NCBI GenBank assembly: GCA_016287975.1
Contig: JAEEXV010000004.1
Coordinates: 1 to 6,914 of the forward strand
DNA length: 6,914 nt
Reading direction: 5' to 3'
Source: Lentisphaeria bacterium
GTDB lineage: Bacteria > Verrucomicrobiota > Lentisphaeria > Oligosphaerales > Oligosphaeraceae
Shown here: positions 1-5,143 of the stretch, piece after piece
How the letters are laid out: each line of letters starts with the position of its first letter
How positions within the stretch are numbered: the first letter of the stretch is position 1
The notes under the pieces: generated by a model
What the model was told of the DNA's origin: nothing
What the model saw: the letters and a program-made list of their open reading frames with translations, nothing else
Database searches by the model: none
Made by a program: the position numbers and the translations under genes

Positions 1-42
1 CCCGCTGTTTTCGCGCCGCCTGCGCCATGCACCATCCCCCGT

Positions 43-71
43 GGTGCTGTGCCGCCGCATTCTTGCGGCGG
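43..71 (-). repeat. Dispersed hairpin-CACAG element, copy C
   Basis: Read on the minus strand, positions 71 to 52 form a perfect hairpin, CCGCCGCA-AGAA-TGCGGCGG (8-bp stem, 4-base loop). It is followed directly by CACAGCACC (51 to 43). This is the same architecture as the elements at 4827-4857 and 6704-6914: 8-bp stem with A-T closing pair, A-rich loop, then CACAG. The stem sequence differs at several pairs. A second small hairpin follows on the same strand at 47-29, with arms GCACCA and TGGTGC and a 7-base loop. The element lies about 100 bases downstream of the transporter stop codon and in the same orientation as that gene. Its function is unknown. Confidence 0.6.
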
Positions 72-146
72 AAGCCGACCCCCGCCAGCGCGCCAGCCCG
101 CCGAGCCACCCTGCCCGTGCAGCGCCGATCCCCGCCCCGTCGGGTG

Positions 147-167
147 CGCGCGGCGAAAAGCCGCGCG
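147..167 (-). terminator. GC-rich hairpin just after the operon's last stop, terminator candidate
   Basis: An 8-bp perfect stem lies 7 bases beyond the transporter stop codon. Its arms are CGCGCGGC and GCCGCGCG, and the loop is TTTTC on the minus strand. The position suits a transcription stop or an mRNA 3'-end stabiliser. No U-tract follows it (the next minus-strand bases are CACCCGACGG), so it is not a textbook intrinsic terminator. It may act as a processing or pausing hairpin. Confidence 0.4.
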
Positions 168-174
168 GCTGCAT

Positions 175-1431
175 TCACCGCACCTCGATATGCTTCCCAT
201 GCGTCTCGACCAGCGTGCAGGTGACCGCGAGGGAGACGAGCGAGAGCGCGCCCAGAATCACGAAGAGCGCGAGGTAGGTGCGGCTGCCGTAGACGCCGTC
301 CGCGCCTGCGGGGAAGCGCTGGAGCAGCCATCCCGTGAGGCGCCCGAAGACGGCCACCATCATGAAACTGCAGAAGTTCAGGAGGGCGGTGGTCGTGCCG
401 ATCAGGCGTTCGTCGTTGGTCTCCTGCATATACGGGATGGTGACGCCCGAGATGCAGGAGGGCGTCGCCAGCGCGATCATCAGCGCGCCCGCGAGCCATC
501 CCGTGCGGTTGCCCGTCCCGATCTGCGCGAGCAGCGCCGCGAAGACCGCGGCGGTGGTGGCGGCGGCGGCCACGATGAAGCATTTTCGGCGGTTGCCGCA
601 GCTCTGCGACGCCACCGCGAAGAGCATCCCGCCCAGCACGCAAGAGACGCCCATCGCCGAAATCACCCAGGCGGCGGAGATGCTCTGCATCCCGCAGTAG
701 TCCTCCAGGAACTTCTTGCCGATGACCGTCTGAAGCACATAGCACGCCCCGAAGTTGATCCCGCAGAAGACCAGCATCCGCCAGTTGTGACGGCGCCCCA
801 GCAGCATCTTGAGATCCGCCCACACTTCCGTGCGCGGCCCCGACGCGGGCGCGGGCTTCGGCGCCGCGAAGCCCAGCAGCACGAACAGCGCGTAGAGCGC
901 CAGCGTAATCAGCGCCGCCGCCAAGAAGACCGCGCGGAACGAGAAGCGCGCCAGGCACGCCGCCAGCGGCGCACCCCCGCACACGCTGCCCGCTACGCTC
1001 ACCGACACCATCACCGAAATGAGGATGGAGCGCTGCCTCGGGAAGGCGTCCACCACCAGCCGCAGCAGCGCCAGGAAGACGCCGCTCGCGCCGAAGCCCG
1101 CCAGCATCCGCGCCGCCACCATCGCCCAGGTGCTCCGCGCCAGCGGAAACAGTAGCGCCCCCGCGACAAAGCAGGCGCCGTCAATCACCCCCGCGACCAC
1201 GCCCCCCAGCCGGTCCGCCATCGGCCCCGTCACGAACTGCGCCAGCGCGAAGACCACCATGAACCACACCCCCAGCGCCGTGATCTCACGCGGCGACATC
1301 CCCCGCTCCACCCGCAGAATGTCGAAGACGCCCCCTGGCACCGCCACCCGCTGGAACCCCACCAGGAACTCCATCGCCGCCGCCAGCACGATCAGCGCCG
1401 TCAGAACCAGAATCGGCTTCTGTCTATCCAT
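175..1431 (-). CDS. Major facilitator superfamily (MFS) transporter
   Basis: This is an inner-membrane secondary transporter of unknown substrate, 418 residues from the chosen ATG, which is a usual MFS length. About 12 hydrophobic segments are visible, six on each side of a central cytoplasmic loop (about residues 190-218, starting PKPAPASGPR). The loop between TM2 and TM3 carries a reduced MFS motif A, GPMADRLGG (69-77), with the key Asp-Arg pair. The charged residues that often follow (G-R-R/K) are replaced by GVV. TM4 is preceded by RMLAGFGASG (108-117), a typical motif-B-like stretch. The gene could also start at a GTG at 1458, which overlaps the previous stop codon as GTGA and would suggest translational coupling. 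I prefer the ATG at 1431 because GGAAGGG lies about 9 bases upstream and the N-terminus then leads straight into TM1. It is the last gene of the leftward operon. The substrate cannot be read from the sequence. Confidence 0.88.
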   Translation of the reverse strand: MDRQKPILVLTALIVLAAAMEFLVGFQRVAVPGGVFDILRVERGMSPREITALGVWFMVVFALAQFVTGPMADRLGGVVAGVIDGACFVAGALLFPLARSTWAMVAARMLAGFGASGVFLALLRLVVDAFPRQRSILISVMVSVSVAGSVCGGAPLAACLARFSFRAVFLAAALITLALYALFVLLGFAAPKPAPASGPRTEVWADLKMLLGRRHNWRMLVFCGINFGACYVLQTVIGKKFLEDYCGMQSISAAWVISAMGVSCVLGGMLFAVASQSCGNRRKCFIVAAAATTAAVFAALLAQIGTGNRTGWLAGALMIALATPSCISGVTIPYMQETNDERLIGTTTALLNFCSFMMVAVFGRLTGWLLQRFPAGADGVYGSRTYLALFVILGALSLVSLAVTCTLVETHGKHIEVR

Positions 1432-1454
1432 CGCCTTTCGCCCTTCCTTCCGCG

Positions 1455-2231
1455 TCACAACCCGTCCAGTTCATCTCCGGTAAACTCGTAGATCACCCTG
1501 CCCCCTTCGCCATCCGGCATGTTGAAACGGATTACGGACGAACGCCCCCGTCGGACCGGAAACATGATATTCAACAATGCTTTCTCGCCGGAAGACAGCA
1601 TCCCCAGCGCCTGCCGCTCGGCCCCGATCAACCCGCCGACGAACTGGCGCGCGGCTTTCTGCACCGCCACATACGCCGCCGCGAAGTCGGCGGGGGCGAT
1701 TTCGTCCGACGCGCAAGCCTCCTGCCAGCGTAGCCACGCCGCCCGGCATACATCCAGGGTGCCCCGCTCCTCCTCCGTCAAAGCGTGCGCAAAATCATAT
1801 TTGTCCAAGCCCTCCAGAAAGCGTTTCGCCATCTGGATGGAAAACCCGTTGCGCTGCGCCGCGCTGCGCCCCGACTGCCAATGCAGATCCGTTTCCGTAG
1901 TCTGCGCGGGCCCCAAGCCGCCAAGATCTCCGCCCTGCGCCCGGATTTGCTCCAGCGCCTCGGCCTCCCACTCCAGGAATGCCATCCAACGCTCTCGCTT
2001 CTCCAGCGCCTCCAGCGCGCTCCGCGCCGCCGCCACGCCGGTCTCGCCGGGCTCGACGGCCTCCATCCGCCGCACCGCCGTGCGACCCGACGCCGTTGAA
2101 CTTCGCGCCGCAACCGGCAAGCGCACCGCCACACGCCACGCCTGGCTGCGTTCGCGCCACGCAACGACGGTGAAACCGAGCGCCACCGCCGCCAGAATCC
2201 CCGCTGCCAGCCATTCCAACCGCGCCGCCAT
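1455..2231 (-). CDS. Unrecognised single-pass membrane protein with large extracytoplasmic helical domain
   Basis: The gene encodes 258 residues; I do not recognise a family. Residues 7-24 (WLAAGILAAVALGFTVVA) form one hydrophobic segment followed by RERS. By the positive-inside rule this could leave the rest either cytoplasmic or, as a signal anchor, in the periplasm. Residues 65-175 are rich in Ala, Glu, Arg and Trp and look helical, including ALEALEKRERWMAFLEWEAEALEQI (split here: 73-84 and 85-97). The last 30 residues look like short beta strands (SSVIRFNMPDGEGG, then RVIYEFTGDELDGL). The start is decided by AAGGAGG at 2246-2240, 8 bases before ATG 2231. A GTG at 2234 is also in frame but too close to that site. 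The stop of the upstream gene overlaps this start as TGATG. It resembles its upstream neighbour in size and layout, so the two may act as a pair with the transporter that follows; that is inference. Confidence 0.75.
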   Translation of the reverse strand: MAARLEWLAAGILAAVALGFTVVAWRERSQAWRVAVRLPVAARSSTASGRTAVRRMEAVEPGETGVAAARSALEALEKRERWMAFLEWEAEALEQIRAQGGDLGGLGPAQTTETDLHWQSGRSAAQRNGFSIQMAKRFLEGLDKYDFAHALTEEERGTLDVCRAAWLRWQEACASDEIAPADFAAAYVAVQKAARQFVGGLIGAERQALGMLSSGEKALLNIMFPVRRGRSSVIRFNMPDGEGGRVIYEFTGDELDGL

Positions 2232-3004
2232 CACTCCTCCCTCCTTTCCAGCACGGGCAACTGGGGAAACCAGGCCGGCGTAGCCTGCAAGACGGCAATT
2301 GCCTTCTCCCGCCGCTCCATCTCCTCGGCATCCTTTCCCTGCGCCGCATAGTCGTAGCGCCGCGCCAACGGCATCATCTGGAACATCGTCCGCTGGATTT
2401 CCGTCTCCAGACGCTTCCGCTCCTCCGGCTCCAATTCCTCGGTGTCAAAGCGCTGCACCAGTTCCAGATAATCCCGCAGTTGCTTGAACTGCGCCTCCGG
2501 CAGCAACGCCGGATCCAGCCCCGCCAGCGCCTCCCGACGGCGCTCCACGACCTGTGCCTCGTTGCGTTTCCGCTGCTGCGACTTACGCAGGATAATCTCG
2601 TAGTTCCTCGGGTCGCGTTCCTTCAGTTCCGCCAGTGAAATCCCCACCCGCGAGACCGGTGCCGGCCGCGTCGCCTGCCCCCCTCCAGGCGTCTTTGGAT
2701 TCAGCAACACCGCCTTCAGCCGCGCCCGCACCGCCTCCTCGCGCCGGTTCAATTCCGCCGTCCAGGCGCGCTCCTTCTCCCGCAGCCGCAGCAGTTCCTC
2801 GGCCTCCTCGTCGACGCGTCCCTGCTCCACGGCGGTCGCGGCCAGTCCATGCGCCTGCGCCGTGACAGCCGTCGGCGCTTCCTTCGTGCTGTCCTGCGCC
2901 TCCCGCAGCCGCCGCGCCGAACGATAATACCCCGCCGCCGCGACGGCGCACAGCGCGGCCACAGCCGTCACGCCCAGCAGCAGATGGCGGACAACGGGTT
3001 TCAC
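2231..3004 (-). CDS. Unrecognised single-pass membrane protein with charged coiled-coil-like region
   Basis: The gene encodes 257 residues; I do not recognise a family. Residues 7-26 (HLLLGVTAVAALCAVAAAGY) form one N-terminal membrane segment or uncleaved signal anchor. Two strongly charged helical stretches follow: about 60-98 (EEAEELLRLREKERAWTAEL and on) and about 121-236 (with RKSQQRKRNEAQVVERRREA and ELEPEERKRLETEIQ). They are split by a Pro/Gly-rich hinge at 102-118. The high Glu/Arg content and heptad-like spacing suggest a coiled coil. The start is a GTG, 14 bases after the infA stop, with no good SD, so translation may depend on ribosomes leaving infA. No terminator is visible in the gap, so it is probably co-transcribed with infA. 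The size and topology are like the next gene's, but I see no clear sequence identity between the two. A role in the envelope is inference. Confidence 0.72.
   Translation of the reverse strand: MKPVVRHLLLGVTAVAALCAVAAAGYYRSARRLREAQDSTKEAPTAVTAQAHGLAATAVEQGRVDEEAEELLRLREKERAWTAELNRREEAVRARLKAVLLNPKTPGGGQATRPAPVSRVGISLAELKERDPRNYEIILRKSQQRKRNEAQVVERRREALAGLDPALLPEAQFKQLRDYLELVQRFDTEELEPEERKRLETEIQRTMFQMMPLARRYDYAAQGKDAEEMERREKAIAVLQATPAWFPQLPVLERREE
2240..2246 (-). promoter_or_regulatory. Strong Shine-Dalgarno site that fixes the start at 2231
   Basis: The minus-strand sequence AAGGAGG is a full match to the anti-SD complement and sits 8 bases before the ATG at 2231, inside the end of the upstream reading frame. 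It is by far the best ribosome binding site in the operon, and the upstream stop and this start overlap by one base. The gene is probably translated efficiently and coupled to its neighbour. Confidence 0.7.
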
Positions 3005-3018
3005 AAGCCGACCGTCCC

Positions 3019-3234
3019 CTACCGCTTGCGGTATGAGATGCGTCCCTTGGTCAAATCATACGGGGAAATCTCGACCGTCACCTGGTCGCCCGGCAGGATG
3101 CGGATGAAATGCAGGCGCATCTTGCCGGAGATGTGCGCGATGATGTCGTGCCCGTTCTCCAGCGTGACGAGAAACTGCGTGTTGGGCAGCAGTTCCTTCA
3201 CGGTCCCTTCCAGTTTTATACATTCTTTGGCCAT
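3019..3234 (-). CDS. infA: Translation initiation factor IF-1
   Basis: IF-1 binds the A site of the 30S subunit and, with IF-2 and IF-3, directs initiator tRNA to the start codon. The 71-residue product is a single S1/OB-fold domain of standard length (72 in E. coli). Hallmarks visible are [13 protein letters not shown] (9-21), [16 protein letters not shown] (25-40), [12 protein letters not shown] (44-55) and the C-terminal [14 protein letters not shown] (58-71). The start is the ATG at 3234, which gives the canonical MAKE N-terminus; the reading frame is open further upstream but that part is not IF-1. The first 19 bases overlap the end of map. A GGAG lies 11 bases upstream of the ATG, rather far, so coupling to map translation is likely. 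After infA one usually finds rpmJ or rpsM; here a membrane-protein gene follows 14 bases later. Confidence 0.97.
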   Translation of the reverse strand: MAKECIKLEGTVKELLPNTQFLVTLENGHDIIAHISGKMRLHFIRILPGDQVTVEISPYDLTKGRISYRKR

Positions 3235-3995
3235 ACAGTCAGTATCTCCGGCTCCTTTTTGGTGATGAGAATCTGGTTCTCGAAATGCGCGGACAAGGAA
3301 TGGTCTGCAGTGCGGACGGTCCACTTGTCGCCCGCATCCACCTCGACACGCCAACTGCCGGCGTTGACCATCGGCTCGATGCAGATGATCATCCCGGCCT
3401 GCAGGCGCGACGTCTTCTCGTTCTGGCGGTAGTTCGGGACATTCGGCATCTCGTGCATCTTGAGCCCGCACCCGTGCCCCACGAAGTCCCGCACGCAGCT
3501 GAACCCAGCGTTCTTGACGACATTCTCGACCGCCGCGCCGATGTCGTTGACGCAGTTGCCTTCGCGCGCATGCTCGATGCCCGCCTTCAGCGACGCGCGT
3601 GTCGCCGTCATCAGCGCCTCCGCCAGTTCACCCGGTGCGCCCCCCGCGCACACCGTGCGCGCATTGTCCCCGAAGTAGCCGTCCACATTCACCACGACAT
3701 CCAGTTTGACCAGGTCGCCATACTGGATCACGCGGTCGGCGCGGCCGATGCCGTGCACCACCTCGTCGTTCAGCGAGATGCAGATCTGGCGCGGATAGCC
3801 GCAGTAGCGGTAGGAGCCGCTCGTCCCGCCGGTTTCGCGGATGAAGCATCCCGCCAGGTCGTCGAGTTCCAGCGTCGTCATGCCGGGCTGCACGACCTCG
3901 CACAGGCGCGTCAGCACCTGCGCGGAGGCCGCGCACGCGGCCCGCACGCCCGCGATCTCCTTCTCGCTGTAGATGTGGATGCCCCGCGGAATCAT
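3216..3995 (-). CDS. map: Type I methionine aminopeptidase
   Basis: The enzyme removes the initiator methionine from nascent proteins after deformylation; it is a cytosolic dinuclear-metal peptidase. The product is 259 residues, close to the bacterial type I length (264 in E. coli), with the pita-bread fold. All expected active-site residues are seen: His81 (NDEVVHGIG), metal ligands Asp99 ([10 protein letters not shown]), Asp110 (FGDNARTV), His174 ([11 protein letters not shown]), Glu207 (CIEPM) and Glu239 (ENQILIT), plus His181. There is no N-terminal zinc-finger or SEC-C extension. The chosen ATG at 3995 is 9 bases after the adk stop, with a weak AAGG just upstream. The C-terminus (LTVWPKNV) runs into the infA reading frame. 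The order adk-map-infA matches the classic spc operon. Confidence 0.97.
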   Translation of the reverse strand: MIPRGIHIYSEKEIAGVRAACAASAQVLTRLCEVVQPGMTTLELDDLAGCFIRETGGTSGSYRYCGYPRQICISLNDEVVHGIGRADRVIQYGDLVKLDVVVNVDGYFGDNARTVCAGGAPGELAEALMTATRASLKAGIEHAREGNCVNDIGAAVENVVKNAGFSCVRDFVGHGCGLKMHEMPNVPNYRQNEKTSRLQAGMIICIEPMVNAGSWRVEVDAGDKWTVRTADHSLSAHFENQILITKKEPEILTVWPKNV

Positions 3996-4004
3996 CGCCT
4001 TGCG

Positions 4005-4670
4005 TCAATCCAACTTGAGGGCCGCGACCAGCCGCCCGTAGTTCACCTCGATGGTGCTGTCGGTGTTCTCGACCGTCACCAGCGAGCCCAACTTGCGGTA
4101 GAAGTCAATGACCGGCGCCGTCTGCGTGTCGTAGACCTTGAGGCGGTTCAGCGCCGTTTCCTCGGTGTCGTCCTTGCGCTGGTAGAGCGGCGCGCCGCAG
4201 CGGTCACACACGCCCTCCTTTTTCGGGGCGACATCGTAGATGTTGTAGATCGCGCCGCACTCCTTGTTGGTGCACATGCGCCGCCCGGTCAGGCGTTTCA
4301 TCAGCGTCTCGCGCTGCGCATCGACCAGCACCGCCGCGCCCAGTTCCAGCCCGGTGTCCGCCAGGATCTTCTGCAGGCTCTCGGCCTGCGCCGCCGTGCG
4401 CGGATAGCCGTCCAGCAGCGCGCCGTGCTGGGCGATGTCGGCCTTCGCGAGGCGCGAGGCCACCATCGCGGTCACGATGTCATCGGAGACCAGTCCGCCC
4501 GAGGCGATCAGGTCCTTGACCTTCTTGCCCAGTTCGCTGCCCGCCGCCATCTCGTCCCGCAGCAGCTGCCCCGTCGAGATGTGGATCACGCCAGTGCGCT
4601 TGCAGAAGAGTTCGCCGAGGGTGCCTTTGCCGGCTCCAGGAGGGCCGAGGAAAATGTAGGTCTTGGACAT
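4005..4670 (-). CDS. adk: Adenylate kinase, zinc-type LID
   Basis: The enzyme catalyses AMP + ATP = 2 ADP in the cytosol. The product is 221 residues, a normal long-form bacterial length. The P-loop GPPGAGKGT is at 9-17, the AMP-binding region ISTGQLLRDE at 31-40, DGYPRT at 87-92, and the LID begins after LTGRR (127-131). The LID carries four cysteines, C133, C138, C155 and C158, in a C-X4-C-X16-C-X2-C pattern. This indicates a structural zinc site, although the first knuckle is two residues longer than the usual C-X2-C. Catalytic arginines are seen in QRKDDTEETALNRL (164-177). The start ATG at 4670 has GGAG 7 bases upstream. It is the first gene of the leftward operon; secY, its usual upstream neighbour, is absent. 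Confidence 0.97.
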   Translation of the reverse strand: MSKTYIFLGPPGAGKGTLGELFCKRTGVIHISTGQLLRDEMAAGSELGKKVKDLIASGGLVSDDIVTAMVASRLAKADIAQHGALLDGYPRTAAQAESLQKILADTGLELGAAVLVDAQRETLMKRLTGRRMCTNKECGAIYNIYDVAPKKEGVCDRCGAPLYQRKDDTEETALNRLKVYDTQTAPVIDFYRKLGSLVTVENTDSTIEVNYGRLVAALKLD

Positions 4671-4690
4671 GTCGTGTCTCCGAGGTTGGG

Positions 4691-4753
4691 TGTATTGCAG
4701 AAAACGGAAATTCGGAAATTAGGTAAATATAATGCCTGGTGCGCAATCGCGCA
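4691..4753 (-). promoter_or_regulatory. Candidate promoter and leader region of the adk operon
   Basis: This AT-rich island sits in otherwise very GC-rich DNA just upstream of adk. Read leftward, it contains TATATT (4731-4726), a plausible -10 box, about 55 bases before the adk start; no convincing -35 is seen. Just upstream of the -10 lies a perfect inverted repeat, TGCGC-GATT-GCGCA (4753-4740), placed where an operator or activator site could sit. Downstream, in the probable leader, is the tandem octamer AATTTCCG twice (4720-4705). Promoter assignment is inference from composition and position. Confidence 0.35.
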
Positions 4754-4802
4754 TCCCGCCCCCACGCCGATTTTGCCCCCCGCCGCCCCCGCCCAGTGTC
4801 TC

Positions 4803-5047
4803 AAGTCCAATGTCCCGTCACCCTGACCGGCCCAAAAATGGGCCGGCACAGAACGCCGCATCCAGCGTCCAAAGTCCAATCACCCCAAGTCCCAATGTCC
4901 CACCGTCCAAAGTCCCGTCCAAAGTCCAGCGTCCAAAGTCCAATGTCCCGTCCCGCCCCAGTCCGAAAGTCTCAAAGTCCAAAGTCCCGTCCAAAGTCCA
5001 GCGTCCAAAGTCCAATGTCCCGTCTAAAATCCCAAGTCCCAAGTCCC
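4803..5047. repeat. Degenerate GTCCAAA-type short tandem repeats with a perfect 48-base duplication
   Basis: The region is built from variants of a 6-8 base word, mainly GTCCAAA, GTCCAAT, GTCCCGTCC and GTCCAGC. A 48-base block at 4905-4952 is repeated without a mismatch at 4977-5024 (offset 72). The repeats are interrupted by the hairpin element at 4827-4857. Frames are open through the repeats on both strands (the minus strand gives TLDFGRWTLD-like peptides), but the composition is repeat-driven and I do not call a gene. The region fills most of the space between the divergent adk operon and the beta-helix gene. It looks like short tandemly repeated DNA that expands and contracts. Confidence 0.85.
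4827..4857 (+). repeat. Dispersed hairpin-CACAG element, copy B
   Basis: Positions 4827-4846 form CCGGCCCA-AAAA-TGGGCCGG, a perfect 8-bp stem with a 4-base loop, followed by CACAGAACGCC. Those 11 tail bases are identical to the tail of each unit in the array at 6704-6914. The outermost base pair is C-G here and G-C in the array, a compensating double change. The element lies within the GTCC repeat field, about 290 bases before the beta-helix gene. Confidence 0.75.
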
Positions 5048-5143
5048 AGTCTTTTCAGTTGCCACATGTTTTTTCCGCCCCCGCCCCCCGACTTCCCCGA
5101 AGCGGCTAAAGTACTCTCACCCCCACCAACCGCCAGACCGACC

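Noticed and set aside
49..1155. 368-codon open frame on the plus strand
   Set aside because: It is antisense to the MFS transporter, with extreme Arg/His/Glu low-complexity composition.
3235..3471. Longer infA start inside map
   Set aside because: The frame is open upstream of 3234, but that part is a shadow of map; IF-1 begins with the canonical MAKE at 3234.
3285..4826. 513-codon open frame on the plus strand
   Set aside because: It lies antisense to map and adk, both certain genes. The product is Arg/His/Ala-rich without any recognisable feature.
4739..5143. N-terminal extension of the beta-helix protein through the repeat region
   Set aside because: The in-frame extension is encoded by the GTCC repeats and the hairpin element. 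It would bury the signal peptide, so the start at 5144 was chosen.
5066..5143. Promoter or RBS for the beta-helix gene
   Set aside because: TAAAGT at 5107-5112 is a partial -10 match, but no -35 lies at proper spacing and no SD precedes the ATG; not supported well enough to list.
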